Source: an uncultured Paracoccaceae bacterium (GTDB taxonomy: Bacteria; Pseudomonadota; Alphaproteobacteria; Rhodobacterales; Rhodobacteraceae). Taken from it: a stretch of 64,000 bases of DNA. The notes beneath the pieces were generated by a model, which worked only from the letters and a program-made list of their open reading frames with translations, was not told the origin of the DNA and searched no databases. Position numbers and translations under genes: made by a program. This document shows positions 46,363 through 55,347 of the stretch, one piece after another. The stretch is taken from contig CALIZF010000001.1 of the NCBI GenBank assembly GCA_938028765.1, positions 1 to 64,000 of the forward strand. Direction: 5' to 3'. Within the stretch, counting starts at the first letter, position 1. Every line of letters begins with the position of its first letter.

Positions 46363-47610
46363 TCAGACCTCCTTGAGGCCGTCAGCCGTGCAGCGCTGGT
46401 TCGGATAGGCCTTGTAGGGATCGGGTTCCTGCCAGGTCTCGGACTGCTTGAGGATCGTGAACTGCCCGTCCGATCCGCACTGGCCGATCTTGGGCCACAG
46501 CCAGGTATGCAGGTTCTCGGGCTCGATCCGCACCCGGCCCTGCGGGGCGACCATCTCTTCGCCCTTGATTGCCTCGCGGATGGTCGGCGGGGTGATGTCG
46601 GATGCCGCCAGCTTCTGGACCGCCTGCTTGAAGAGGTAGACCTGGAAGTAGGACGGTTCCGAGACGAAGTGGGTCACCTTGTCGCCGCCCCAGCGGCTGC
46701 GGTAGGCCTCGACGAAGCGCTGGTTCTCGGGCGAATCCCAGACCATGAAATAGGGCGCCGAGGTGAAGTGCCCCGCCGCGGCGTCACCGCCCATGGCCGC
46801 GACCTCGTTCTCCGACGTTGTCAGGCTCGCCATCGGCATCGTCTCGGGGTCGAGGCCGGCGGCGCGATACTGCCGGTGCAGCGCTACGACCGAGTCGCCG
46901 ACCACGGTCGAGAAGATGACGTTCGGCTTCTCGCTGCGGAACTTGTTGATGACGGACGAGAATTCCGAGTGCCCGAGCGGCACGTATTCTTCTGCGACGA
47001 CCTCGGCCCCGAGTTCGGCCAGAAGCTTCTTGCAGTAGTTGTTCTCTTCCTTCGGATAGATGTAGTTGGATCCGATCAGGTACCAGCGCTTGCCGAACTT
47101 CTCGACCAGCCAGGGCACGAAATCGTCCTGCTGCTGGTTCGGCACGGCGCCCGTGTAGATTACGTTCTTCGAGCACTCGCGCCCTTCGTAGAGCGTGGGG
47201 TAGAAATAGAGGTTGTTCTGCCGCTCGAACACCGGCAACACCGCCTTGCGGCTGGCCGAGGTGTAGGATCCGAACACGCTGACGCAGCGGTCCGACAGCA
47301 CGAGCTTGCGCGCCTTCTCGGCGAAGGTGGCCGGATCGGAAGCGGGATCCTCTTCCACCGGGACGATCCGCATCCCGTTGATGCCGCCGGCGGCGTTGAT
47401 TTCCTCGATCGCCATGATCGTCGCCTTGTGCAGCGACTCTTCGATGATCGCAGTCGTTCCGGTCAGCGAGAACAGCACGCCGACCTTGATCTCGCCGCCC
47501 TGCGCGTAGGCGAGGCCCGTGTTCTTGACCCAGACGTGCGGAAACAGGCCGGTCCCCGCGGCGACTGTCGTAGCGGCACCCTTCAGAAATGTTCGACGGC
47601 GCATGGGCAT
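46363..47610 (-). CDS. urtA: periplasmic urea/amide-binding protein (UrtA/FmdD-like), Tat-exported
   Basis: A 415-residue substrate-binding protein. The N-terminus 'MPMRRRTFLKGAATTVAAG' is a twin-arginine signal (RRRTFLK). The mature part shows UrtA-type motifs 'VGVLFSLTGTTAIIEESLHKA' (in part), 'GSYTSASRKAVLPVFE', 'FYPTLYEG', 'GSNYIYPKEENN' and 'FSTVVGDSVVALHRQY'. ATG 47610 is supported by AGGGAG nine bases upstream. It is a paralogue of AmiC encoded in the same locus: one periplasmic, one cytosolic. Substrate (amide versus urea) is inferred from amiE/amiC/amiR. Confidence 0.91.
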   Translation of the reverse strand: MPMRRRTFLKGAATTVAAGTGLFPHVWVKNTGLAYAQGGEIKVGVLFSLTGTTAIIEESLHKATIMAIEEINAAGGINGMRIVPVEEDPASDPATFAEKARKLVLSDRCVSVFGSYTSASRKAVLPVFERQNNLYFYPTLYEGRECSKNVIYTGAVPNQQQDDFVPWLVEKFGKRWYLIGSNYIYPKEENNYCKKLLAELGAEVVAEEYVPLGHSEFSSVINKFRSEKPNVIFSTVVGDSVVALHRQYRAAGLDPETMPMASLTTSENEVAAMGGDAAAGHFTSAPYFMVWDSPENQRFVEAYRSRWGGDKVTHFVSEPSYFQVYLFKQAVQKLAASDITPPTIREAIKGEEMVAPQGRVRIEPENLHTWLWPKIGQCGSDGQFTILKQSETWQEPDPYKAYPNQRCTADGLKEV

Positions 47611-47828
47611 GATTGTGCACTCCCTGTGTCGGTATGGCTGGGCAGGATCGCACGGTGCGGACGCGCGTTCGCGCGCCGCAGCACGGGAAGGCGAGGGTCC
47701 GCAGCTGGTGCGGGCTACGCTGCGAAGATTGGCATTCGCAGAAAGTGATCGCGCAGTGTTGCGCAATCTTCTTGCGATTTTTCTGGCGACGCCGTTGCCG
47801 CCATGGCCGAATCATCAGCCTGATGAAA
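47611..47828 (-). promoter_or_regulatory. leader RNA between amiR and the transporter genes, candidate AmiR antitermination region
   Basis: A 218-base gap inside an otherwise tightly packed locus. On the transcript strand four stem-loops can be drawn. H1 pairs 47772-47776 with 47762-47766 (CGCAA/TTGCG). H2 pairs 47761-47766 with 47749-47754 around a six-base loop, AACACU. H3 pairs 47735-47740 with 47721-47726 (UGCGAA/UUCGCA). H4, at 47656-47680, is an 11-bp GC-rich stem with one bulged base. H1 and H2 share 47762-47766 and so exclude each other. ANTAR proteins act on tandem hairpins with six-base loops; the H2 loop has A at position 1 but A, not G, at position 4. H4 could be the attenuator, though no U-tract follows. 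Confidence 0.5.
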
Positions 47829-48425
47829 TTATGTTGCTTTCAAGATGTCGTGGCTGTCAAGCAGCGCGGTGGCCACCGCCCCGACGGTCACGCAGCGTTC
47901 CATGGCGCGGGCGCGCAGAAGCGCGTAGGCCTCGTCCTCGGACATGTTCCGCTCGGCCATCAGGATGGCCTTGGCCCGCTCCACCGTGCGCACCGACCGG
48001 AGGGTTTCCTCGAGCTTGTCGATCCGCCCGCGCAGCCGCCCCTCGTAGCGGAACTTGTCGCGCGCCACCTGGATCGTGGGAGCCACGACCTCGGAGGGGG
48101 CAGGATGCGGCAGCACCGCGTCGCACCCGGCCAGGCGCAGAACCTCGGCGCTGGCCGTCCGGCCGGCAGGGATCAGCACCACCAGCGCCAGCGGCGCCTG
48201 GCCGGGCATCCAGGGAACCCGCCGGTGCAGGTCGGGCGCATAGACGGCCATCAGCACATCGCCCGCAGAGGGCAGCGGATCGGGTTCCGGCCAGTCCACC
48301 GCGACCCGCGCCCGCATCTGCAGCAACGCCCGCCGCAAGCTGTTCGTGCCCGGCCCCGGCGGCGCAACGATTCGGGCGAACAGCGTCGGCTCTGCCGGCA
48401 CCGCCGAGGGCCTCACGCGACGCAT
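47829..48425 (-). CDS. amiR: AmiR-type ANTAR antiterminator
   Basis: A 198-residue RNA-binding antiterminator. The N-terminal part is a receiver-like domain without an obvious phospho-acceptor. A coiled-coil segment ('GRIDKLEETLRSVRTVERA') leads into the ANTAR domain 'AKAILMAERNMSEDEAYALLRARAM' (in part), with the conserved Ala/Arg positions. In Pseudomonas, AmiC holds AmiR inactive until amide binds, then AmiR prevents leader termination. The gene overlaps amiC by 13 bases, as expected for a stoichiometric complex, and lies directly before a hairpin-rich leader. Confidence 0.92.
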   Translation of the reverse strand: MRRVRPSAVPAEPTLFARIVAPPGPGTNSLRRALLQMRARVAVDWPEPDPLPSAGDVLMAVYAPDLHRRVPWMPGQAPLALVVLIPAGRTASAEVLRLAGCDAVLPHPAPSEVVAPTIQVARDKFRYEGRLRGRIDKLEETLRSVRTVERAKAILMAERNMSEDEAYALLRARAMERCVTVGAVATALLDSHDILKAT

Positions 48426-49555
48426 TCCCCGAACGTGCGCCCGGTGCCGACCAGATAGGGGTCTGCCCGCAGGGCGCGGGTCGATTGCATGACGAGGTCG
48501 AACTGGCCGCGCCGGTTGCAGCGGCCGATCCGCGCCCAGAGGTCGGTGTGCCCGGTCAGCGGATTGACCGCGATGCGGCCCTGCGGCGCCTCGATCTCGG
48601 TGCGCATAACGAAGGGCCGCAGCAGGTCGGTGTCGGTCGTGTTCGCCTCGGCCAGCGCGCGGGCAAAGACATGCACCTGGAAATAGGCTGCCTCAAAGCA
48701 CATGTTGAGGCTCACATCGCTGCCGTAGCGAGCCTGCAGGCGGCGAACGAACTCGGCGTTGCGCGGATTGTCCACCGAGGCGAAATAGGGCGCGGCGGTG
48801 AAGTGCCCTTCGCCCACGTCGTGCCCCATCGCGGCAATCTCGGCCTCGGTCGTGGTGATCGAGGCGATCGGCATCACCTTCGGGTCCATGCCGAGATCGG
48901 CATAGGACTGATAGAGATAGGTGGTCGATTCGCCCACGACGGTGGAGAAGATGACATCGGGCTGCGCGGCCCTGATTTCGGCCATCGCGGCGCGGAAATC
49001 GCGCCGCGGGGCCCAAAGCGGCAGGTAGCGTTCGCCGACCACGGTTCCGCCGTTCGCCCCGATCAGCTCGCGCATAATTCGGTTCGTCTCGCGCGGATAG
49101 ACGTAGTCCGACCCGACGAAGAAAAACCGCGGCCCGAAGCGGGGCATCAGATACTGGCAGAGCACCACGCAGGTCTGGTTGGGCGAAGCGCCGGTATAGA
49201 CTACGTTGGGCGAGAACTCGAACCCCTCGTAGACGGTGGGATACCACAGCAGGCCGTTGAGCCGCTCGACCACCGGCAGCACGGCCTTGCGGCTCGACGA
49301 GGTGTAACAGCCGAAGATCGAGCGCACCTGGTCCTCGACCATCATCCGCCGCGCGCAGCGGGCGAAATTCGCCGGCTCGGACGCCGGATCGTAGATCACG
49401 GGCTGCAGCGGCCGGCCGGCGACACCGCCGGCCGCGTTGATCTCCTCGATGGCCGCCAGTGTGCCCTGGATCTGCGTCCGCTCGATGACCGCCATGAAGC
49501 CGGTGTTCGAGAACAGCACGCCGACGCGCCAGGGACCGTCGTCAAGCCCGTCCAT
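48413..49555 (-). CDS. amiC: AmiC-type cytoplasmic amide sensor / negative regulator
   Basis: A 380-residue periplasmic-binding-protein fold without a signal peptide: the N-terminus 'MDGLDDGPWRVGVLFSNTGF' enters the fold at once. Motifs match Pseudomonas AmiC: 'FGCYTSSSRKAVLPVVERL', 'YPTVYEGFEFSPNVVY', 'GSDYVYPRETNRIMREL' and 'FSTVVGESTTYLYQSY', with 'EAPQGRIAVN' near the end. It should bind short amides and release AmiR. First gene of the locus on its strand. Alternative reading as a transporter binding protein is unlikely given the lack of a signal and the overlap with amiR. Confidence 0.92.
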   Translation of the reverse strand: MDGLDDGPWRVGVLFSNTGFMAVIERTQIQGTLAAIEEINAAGGVAGRPLQPVIYDPASEPANFARCARRMMVEDQVRSIFGCYTSSSRKAVLPVVERLNGLLWYPTVYEGFEFSPNVVYTGASPNQTCVVLCQYLMPRFGPRFFFVGSDYVYPRETNRIMRELIGANGGTVVGERYLPLWAPRRDFRAAMAEIRAAQPDVIFSTVVGESTTYLYQSYADLGMDPKVMPIASITTTEAEIAAMGHDVGEGHFTAAPYFASVDNPRNAEFVRRLQARYGSDVSLNMCFEAAYFQVHVFARALAEANTTDTDLLRPFVMRTEIEAPQGRIAVNPLTGHTDLWARIGRCNRRGQFDLVMQSTRALRADPYLVGTGRTFGECVA

Positions 49556-49587
49556 GCTGGGGACCCCGCGGTCTGCAACTGGACCGA

Positions 49588-49615
49588 AGACTAAAGTAGG
49601 TTGCCGCTCAGTCAA
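49588..49615 (-). promoter_or_regulatory. candidate amiC promoter
   Basis: Read on the reverse strand: -35 TTGACT (49610-49615), 16-bp spacer, -10 TAGTCT (49588-49593), about 33 bases before the amiC ATG. The -35 matches the sigma70 consensus in five of six positions. Prediction only. Confidence 0.45.
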
Positions 49616-49928
49616 GCCGTGCAAGGCCGCGGCGACCGGAACCGGACCGGGACGCCCGCAGTGCGGGCAAAGGCGACCGGGTTTGCCGATTTCGCGTTCA
49701 GCAAGATATCGCGCGGCGCGCCGGCTGCGCCGGCAGGGCCGCCGCCGCCGCGCCCCCCCCCTGCCCCGGCCCGCCGGGGCGGGTCAGAAGGGGTCAGCCG
49801 AAAGGATGCGGTCGTCCACGCGGCCGCTGCCGACGCAGGCGCCGCGCGAGCGGCCCTGACGAAGGATCGTCCCTGCCTGCCCCGCGACGCCGGTTCGCCT
49901 GCCCGCCGCTGCCCGGTTGATGACAAGG
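49616..49928. other. intergenic stretch upstream of the amide locus
   Basis: About 310 bases between the amiC promoter and the 3' end of the YeeE/YedE gene. Contains a C-run (49756-49764) and no recognised gene, repeat or terminator. Open frames across it lack any family motif. Confidence 0.4.
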
Positions 49929-51011
49929 TCAGCCGCGGGTCTGTTCCGCGGGCCGCGCGACGGCGGCGCCGGGGGCGTCCAGCAGCCAGTCGGTGACCAT
50001 CCCCCCGGCCCACATCGCGGTCAGCGCAACCCAGGCCGTCAGGGCGAAGATCGATCCGCCGGTAACGCCGGCCCCGATCGCGCAACCGCCCGCCAGCATG
50101 GCGCCGAACCCCATCAGCGCAGCGCCGGCAAGCGACCGCCGCATGGGCAGGGCGCCCTCGAACCCCTCGAGCCGCAGCCCGCCAACCGCTGCCGCAGCGA
50201 GGAACGCACCGGCCGCCACGCCCGGCACAAGGCCGGTGTCGAACCCGAGCGCGGGCCGCGGCAGAAGGAAGGCCATCAGCGTGTCGGCCGACGGACCCGA
50301 GAAGGTGACGGAGGTGACCGAAACCGGGTCGAAGCTGACCTGCGCCAGCCGGAACGTCAGCACCCAGCCGAGCGCCACCGAGAACCCCACGCCGGAGGCG
50401 AAGACGAGCGTGGCCGCACCGATCCGGTTCCGCCGGGCCAGCACCAGCGCCAGCGCCGCCAGCGCCGCGCCGATCGCAAGGCCCGCGCCGTCCCGCAGGC
50501 CCGCCATGGCCAGGGCATCGACGTTGTGCCCGCCTCGCGTGGTCCAGAGGCCCGCCAGCGCCGTGCGCAGCGGCGCCAGAAGGCCCGACAGGCTCATCTG
50601 CGCCACGACGGCGAAGACGAGGCCCGACACGACCGACCGCAGGTTGCCCGTCGCCGCCAGCACCAGAAGCCGCCCCGGACAGCCGCGCGCCAGCACCATG
50701 CCAGCCCCCACCATCAGCCCGCCGAGGATCGCCCCGGACAGGCTGCCCGCAACGGCCATCATCCGCGCCTGATCGGGCGCGAAGAGGCCCAGAAGGCGCG
50801 CCCCCTGCACCCAGACGACCGCGGTCGAGAACGCAAGCAGCCACACCGCAACCCGCGGGCCGAGCGTGCCGCGCGCGAACTCGACCGTCGCCGCGCGCAG
50901 GCAGAAGGCCGACCTCTGCGCCGCCACCCCGAAGACAAGGCCGGTCAGCGCCCCCGCCGCAACGGCGGCCCGCGTCTCGCCGAAGGCATCCACCAGCGCG
51001 GCCAGATCCAT
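49929..51011 (-). CDS. YeeE/YedE-family sulfur transporter
   Basis: A 360-residue membrane protein with about nine to ten helices. Members such as TsuA import thiosulfate through conserved cysteines. Here cysteines sit at C37 ('SAFCLRA'), C111 ('ARGCPGRLLVLAATGN') and in 'LAGGCAIGAGVTGGS', the three family positions, with Gly-rich half-helices around them. The substrate is inferred as thiosulfate or another reduced sulfur species. ATG 51011 is preceded by GGTGAGG. An upstream in-frame extension of about 164 residues is rejected as non-coding. Divergent from the MFS gene. Confidence 0.88.
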   Translation of the reverse strand: MDLAALVDAFGETRAAVAAGALTGLVFGVAAQRSAFCLRAATVEFARGTLGPRVAVWLLAFSTAVVWVQGARLLGLFAPDQARMMAVAGSLSGAILGGLMVGAGMVLARGCPGRLLVLAATGNLRSVVSGLVFAVVAQMSLSGLLAPLRTALAGLWTTRGGHNVDALAMAGLRDGAGLAIGAALAALALVLARRNRIGAATLVFASGVGFSVALGWVLTFRLAQVSFDPVSVTSVTFSGPSADTLMAFLLPRPALGFDTGLVPGVAAGAFLAAAAVGGLRLEGFEGALPMRRSLAGAALMGFGAMLAGGCAIGAGVTGGSIFALTAWVALTAMWAGGMVTDWLLDAPGAAVARPAEQTRG

Positions 51012-51168
51012 CGCCTCACCCCCCCCCTCGCCCGTCCGCCGCCCCCCTAGCACCAAAGGCGGCCGGCGCGCCTTGATGCGCGTCAAGCGCGGTGCTGTGC
51101 GCCTCCGGCGAGGCGAGGCTGCGCGATTGCCGCTAGCCGGGGTGCTGCGCGGGGCGTAAACCGCAACC

Positions 51169-52401
51169 ATGCGCACCATGACCATCGCCGATGCCGCGTC
51201 GCTGCCGTTCTGGCGGCGGCCCGTGTTCCTCCTGTGCCTGATGGCCGCGGCGATGCCGCTGAGCTTCGCGACATGGTCGGCCCTCCTCAACAACTTCGTG
51301 GTGGATCGGGCAGGGTTCACCGGGGTCGAGATCGGCTGGCTGCATTCGGTGCGCGAGGTTCCGGGGTTCCTCGCCATCGGCGTGATCGCCGTGCTTCTGG
51401 TGATGCGCGAGCAGGTTCTGGCCGTGGTCGCGCTTGTCCTCCTCGGCGTCGCCACCGCGATGACGGCAGCCTTCCCGTCGTTCGGGGGCCTGCTCTTCGT
51501 CACGCTGATCGGTTCGATCGGGTTCCATTACTACGAGACGGTGAACCAGTCGCTGCAACTGCAGTGGATCCCCAAGGCGCGGGCGCCGCATGTGATCGGC
51601 TGGATCGTCGCCGTGGGCTCGGGGGCGTCGCTCTTCGCCTACGGTCTGATCGTGGCGACGTGGACGACCTTCGACCTCGACTACGAGGTCGTCTTCGTCG
51701 CGTCGGGCGCGGCCACCGTGGCGCTGGCCGGCTTCGCCTTTCTCGCCTATCCGCAATTCGAGGCGCCGAACCCGCAGCTGCGGCGGATGGTGCTGCGCCG
51801 GCGCTACTGGCTCTATTACGCGCTGACGTTCATGGCGGGCGCGCGGCGGCAGATCTTTGTGGTCTTCGCAGCCTTCATGATGGTCGAGAAGTTCGGGATG
51901 CAGGTCCACCAGCTGACCGCACTGTTTCTGATCAACTATCTGGCCAACATGTTGGCCGCGCCGATGCTGGGCCGGTTCGTCGGACGGTTCGGCGAGCGGC
52001 GCGCGATGATGGCGGAATACCTCGGCCTGATCGGCGTGTTCCTGGCCTACGGTGGCCTCTACTGGTTCGGCTGGGGTCTGGTCGTGGCCTGCGCGCTCTA
52101 TGTGCTCGACCATCTGCTCTTTGCGATGGCATTCAGCCTCCGGACCTACTTCCAGAAGATCGCGGACCCCGAGGACATCGCGCCGACTGCCGCGGTCGCC
52201 TTCACGATCAACCACATCGCCGCGGTCTTCCTGCCGGCCGCGCTCGGCTATTTGTGGCTGACGCGGCCCGATGCGGTGTTTCTGCTCGCCGCCGGCATCG
52301 CGGGAACCTCGCTTGCGCTGTCGTTCCTCGTCCCCCGCCACCCCGAAAAGGGGTTCGAGACGCTCCTGCCGCTGCGGGTGCGCGCCGCGCCGGCCGGGTA
52401 G
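51169..52401 (+). CDS. MFS transporter
   Basis: A 410-residue major facilitator with twelve predicted helices. The first begins '[21 protein letters not shown]' (in part); the central loop is '[21 protein letters not shown]' (in part); charged inter-helix motif '[20 protein letters not shown]' (in part) matches the MFS loop 8-9 pattern. Notable is '[18 protein letters not shown]'. Substrate cannot be assigned. Start could be ATG 51169 or ATG 51178. Divergent from the YeeE/YedE gene across 157 bases. Confidence 0.87.
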   Translation: MRTMTIADAASLPFWRRPVFLLCLMAAAMPLSFATWSALLNNFVVDRAGFTGVEIGWLHSVREVPGFLAIGVIAVLLVMREQVLAVVALVLLGVATAMTAAFPSFGGLLFVTLIGSIGFHYYETVNQSLQLQWIPKARAPHVIGWIVAVGSGASLFAYGLIVATWTTFDLDYEVVFVASGAATVALAGFAFLAYPQFEAPNPQLRRMVLRRRYWLYYALTFMAGARRQIFVVFAAFMMVEKFGMQVHQLTALFLINYLANMLAAPMLGRFVGRFGERRAMMAEYLGLIGVFLAYGGLYWFGWGLVVACALYVLDHLLFAMAFSLRTYFQKIADPEDIAPTAAVAFTINHIAAVFLPAALGYLWLTRPDAVFLLAAGIAGTSLALSFLVPRHPEKGFETLLPLRVRAAPAG

Positions 52402-52477
52402 CGGCGCCTGCCGCAGGGTGACTGGTGCGGGCCGCCGGCCGGCCCTATATTCTCCCTATCCCCGAGGAGACGCGCCC

Positions 52478-53140
52478 ATGTTCTTCGCCAGCAGGAAGGC
52501 CCGGATGATCGCCCCCGACGAGGCCCTGCCCGGCCGCCCGACCCCGATCCCGACGGCCGAGACGCATTTCCTGTCGGGCCTGCCGCTGAAGTCGCCCGTG
52601 CCCGAAGGCATGCACGAGGCGATGTTCGGCATGGGCTGCTTCTGGGGGGTCGAACGCAAGTTCTGGACCGTTCCGGGCGTCTGGCTGACGATGGTCGGCT
52701 ATGCCGCGGGCTACACGCCCAACCCGACCTATCGCGAGGTGTGCACCGGCCAGACCGGCCACAACGAGGTGGTGCGCGTCATCTACGATCCCGCGCGGGT
52801 GGGCTACGAGGATCTGCTGCGCGTGTTCTGGGAAAACCACGACCCCACGCAGGGCATGCGGCAGGGCAACGACATCGGCACGCAGTATCGCAGCGGCATC
52901 TACTGCTACACGCCGGACCAGACCGCAGCGGCCGAGGCGTCGCGCGCCGTCTATCAGCACCGGCTGCGCCGGGCGGGCTATGGCGCGATCACGACCGAGA
53001 TCCTGCCGGCCCCGCCCTTCTACTACGCCGAGGATTATCATCAGCAGTATCTGGCCAAGAACCCCGACGGCTACTGCGGGATCGGCGGCACGGGCGTGAC
53101 CTGCCCGATCGGCCTCAACCTGCGCGCCGCCGGCGCGTGA
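52478..53140 (+). CDS. msrA: peptide-methionine (S)-S-oxide reductase MsrA
   Basis: Repairs oxidised methionine (S epimer) using thioredoxin. In 220 residues it has the catalytic '[14 protein letters not shown]' (C54), '[22 protein letters not shown]' (in part), '[21 protein letters not shown]' (in part) and C-terminal resolving-type cysteines in '[15 protein letters not shown]'. GAGGAG precedes the ATG at 52478. The next gene starts inside its stop codon (GTGA), so the two are coupled. Confidence 0.96.
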   Translation: MFFASRKARMIAPDEALPGRPTPIPTAETHFLSGLPLKSPVPEGMHEAMFGMGCFWGVERKFWTVPGVWLTMVGYAAGYTPNPTYREVCTGQTGHNEVVRVIYDPARVGYEDLLRVFWENHDPTQGMRQGNDIGTQYRSGIYCYTPDQTAAAEASRAVYQHRLRRAGYGAITTEILPAPPFYYAEDYHQQYLAKNPDGYCGIGGTGVTCPIGLNLRAAGA

Positions 53141-54294
53141 GCCGCACGCACGACCTGATCGTGGTGGGCGCCGGCCCCGCCGGTGCGTCCGCCGCGCGCG
53201 CCGCGCGGGCCGGGGGGCTGTCGGTCGCGCTGGTGGACAAGGCCGCCTTCCCCCGCGACAAGCTGTGCGGCGGCGGCATCACCGGGCGGTGCCGGCAGCA
53301 CCTCGATGCCGTGTTCGGCACGGGCTTCGCCGCCGGGCTGTGCCTGACCACGACGCATGTGCGCCTGACCGACCGCGGCCGCCCCCTGGGCGACCTGCCT
53401 GACGCGCCCCCCATCCACATGACGATGCGGCGCGACTTCGACGCGGCCCTGGCCTCGGCGGCCGTGGCGGCGGGGGCGGACCCGTTCCTCGGCCGCCGCA
53501 TCGCCGCGATGGACCCGGCGGCGGGGACGGTGCGCCTTGCGGACGGCACGGCGCTGTCAGCACCCGTCCTGATCGGCGCCGACGGCGTGGCCTCGCCGGT
53601 GGCGAAGGCGCTTTACGGTCGCGCCTTCGACCCCGCCCGCACCGCGCTGGCGCTGGAAGTCGAGGTGCCCGACCGCGACGGGGTGGCGGTCGAGATCGAC
53701 CTGGCCGCGGTGCCCTGGGGCTACGGCTGGGATTTCCCGAAAGCGCAGGGGCGCACCCTCGGCCTCGGCGGCATCGGGCGGCGGGCGGGGGATCTCGAGG
53801 CGGCGCTGGCCGCCTTCCTCGCCCCGCGCGGCGCAGGCGGGGCGGCGGCGGCCTGCAAGGGCGCCTTCCTCCCCGCGGGCGACTATCGCCGCACGCCCGG
53901 ACGCGGGCGGGCGCTTCTTGCCGGCGACGCCGCGGGCCTTGTCGATCCGATCACCGGCGAGGGGATCGGCTGGGCCGTGTTGTCGGGCGCGCTGGCCGCA
54001 CGGGCGGCGGCCGATGCGCTGGCCGTGGGCGCGCCCGACACCGCCCTGGCGCGCTACCGCAGGGCGCTGGCGCCGGTCCACCGCGAGCTTGCCTGGGCCA
54101 ACCGGCTGAAGCATCTCGTCTATGCCCCGCGCCTGCGCCCGCTGTTCCTGCGCGTCCTCGAACGCGAACCGGAGGTGCAGCGGCGGTTCCTCGCGCTTTT
54201 GGCGGGCGAGCGGGACTATGCCGACATGGGGCTGGCCTCGTTCCGCCGGATGGCAGGGCGGATGCTGCGGGCTGCCCTCGCCCGCCCCGCCTGA
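53137..54294 (+). CDS. geranylgeranyl-reductase-family FAD oxidoreductase
   Basis: A 385-residue flavoprotein: N-terminal FAD-binding '[21 protein letters not shown]' (in part), the family hallmark '[15 protein letters not shown]', '[17 protein letters not shown]', '[19 protein letters not shown]' (in part) and the GD motif '[21 protein letters not shown]' (in part). Members reduce isoprenoid chains of lipids, quinones or chlorophylls. Its sequence differs from BchP/ChlP and there is no photosynthesis gene in the window, so substrate is left open. GTG 53137 overlaps the msrA stop. Confidence 0.87.
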   Translation: MSRTHDLIVVGAGPAGASAARAARAGGLSVALVDKAAFPRDKLCGGGITGRCRQHLDAVFGTGFAAGLCLTTTHVRLTDRGRPLGDLPDAPPIHMTMRRDFDAALASAAVAAGADPFLGRRIAAMDPAAGTVRLADGTALSAPVLIGADGVASPVAKALYGRAFDPARTALALEVEVPDRDGVAVEIDLAAVPWGYGWDFPKAQGRTLGLGGIGRRAGDLEAALAAFLAPRGAGGAAAACKGAFLPAGDYRRTPGRGRALLAGDAAGLVDPITGEGIGWAVLSGALAARAAADALAVGAPDTALARYRRALAPVHRELAWANRLKHLVYAPRLRPLFLRVLEREPEVQRRFLALLAGERDYADMGLASFRRMAGRMLRAALARPA

Positions 54295-54365
54295 TCGCGC
54301 CGCCGCCCTGCCCGCTTGACCCCGACCGCGCGCGCCGCCATGACCGCGCGCGACAGGAGGCCCTC

Positions 54366-55238
54366 ATGCCCACCACCACCGCCCTGACCACGTTGCCCGG
54401 CGAAGAGGCCGCTGGCCGCCTTGCCGCGGCGCTCGAACGGCTCGACCCTGCGCCGGTCGGCGTCGGTGTGTTCGAGATCGAGGACGGATCGGGCCGGTGG
54501 GAGGTCGGCGCCTACTTCACCGAGGCGCCCGACGACATCGCGCTGGCGCTGCTGGCCGCCGCGCATGGGGCGACACCTTTCGCGGTGTCGGACCTGCCCG
54601 ACATCGACTGGGTCGCCCATGTCCGCCGCGCGCTGCACCCCGTCGAGGCGGGGCGCTTCTTCCTCTACGGCAGCCACGATGCGGGGCGGGTGCCGCCGGG
54701 CCGCGTCGGTCTGCTGATCGAGGCGACGGTCGCCTTCGGCACCGGCCATCACGGCACGACGGCCGGCTGCCTGATCGCATTCGACCGGCTCCTGTCGCAA
54801 GGCGCCGCGCCGGCGCGGGTGGCTGACGTGGGCTGCGGCACGGGAGTGCTGGCGCTGGCGGCGGCGGCGACGTTGCCGGACGCGGCGATCGTCGCGTCCG
54901 ACATCGACGCGGTGGCGGTCGAGGTGACGCTGGCGAATGCGGCCGTCAACGGGCTCGAGGGCCGGCTGACGGTCGTCGAGGCCGCAGGGTTCGGCCATCC
55001 CGCGCTCGCCGAGGGAAGGCCCTTCGACCTGATCTTCGCCAACATCCTGAAGGGCCCGCTGATCGCGCTCGCCCCGGCGCTGGCGGCGCGCCTCGCCCCG
55101 GGCGGACGGGCGATCCTGTCCGGGTTGCTCGTCACCCAGGCCGAGGACGTGCTGGCGGCCTATGCCGCCGAGGGCCTGCGCCTTGCGGCGCGCGACGACC
55201 TGGGCGACTGGGCGACGCTGACGCTGGAACGGGGCTGA
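54366..55238 (+). CDS. prmA: ribosomal protein L11 methyltransferase PrmA
   Basis: SAM-dependent trimethyltransferase of ribosomal protein L11. In 290 residues it has an N-terminal recognition domain, then 'FGTGHHGTTAGCL', SAM motif I 'VADVGCGTGVLALAAAA', 'IVASDIDAVAVEVTLANA', and 'FDLIFANILKGPLIALAP'. CAGGAGG precedes the ATG at 54366. Confidence 0.94.
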   Translation: MPTTTALTTLPGEEAAGRLAAALERLDPAPVGVGVFEIEDGSGRWEVGAYFTEAPDDIALALLAAAHGATPFAVSDLPDIDWVAHVRRALHPVEAGRFFLYGSHDAGRVPPGRVGLLIEATVAFGTGHHGTTAGCLIAFDRLLSQGAAPARVADVGCGTGVLALAAAATLPDAAIVASDIDAVAVEVTLANAAVNGLEGRLTVVEAAGFGHPALAEGRPFDLIFANILKGPLIALAPALAARLAPGGRAILSGLLVTQAEDVLAAYAAEGLRLAARDDLGDWATLTLERG

Positions 55239-55347
55239 TCCCGGGCGCGGGCGGCGGACATCCCGGAACTTCGCCGCAATTGCCGCGATCCTGCGACATT
55301 CCCGCACGACGGTCGGGATCGCCGTGGGCCGCGACGCCGGCGTAGTC

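Noticed and set aside
42867-47610. Plain urea ABC transporter (UrtABCDE) as the function
   Set aside because: Family membership is clear, but no urease gene is present and the locus has amidase, AmiC and AmiR; short-chain amides are the better inference. Urea cannot be excluded.
53137-54294. Bacteriochlorophyll geranylgeranyl reductase BchP
   Set aside because: Family motifs fit the broader reductase group, but the sequence around the FAD site differs from BchP and no photosynthesis gene is in the window.
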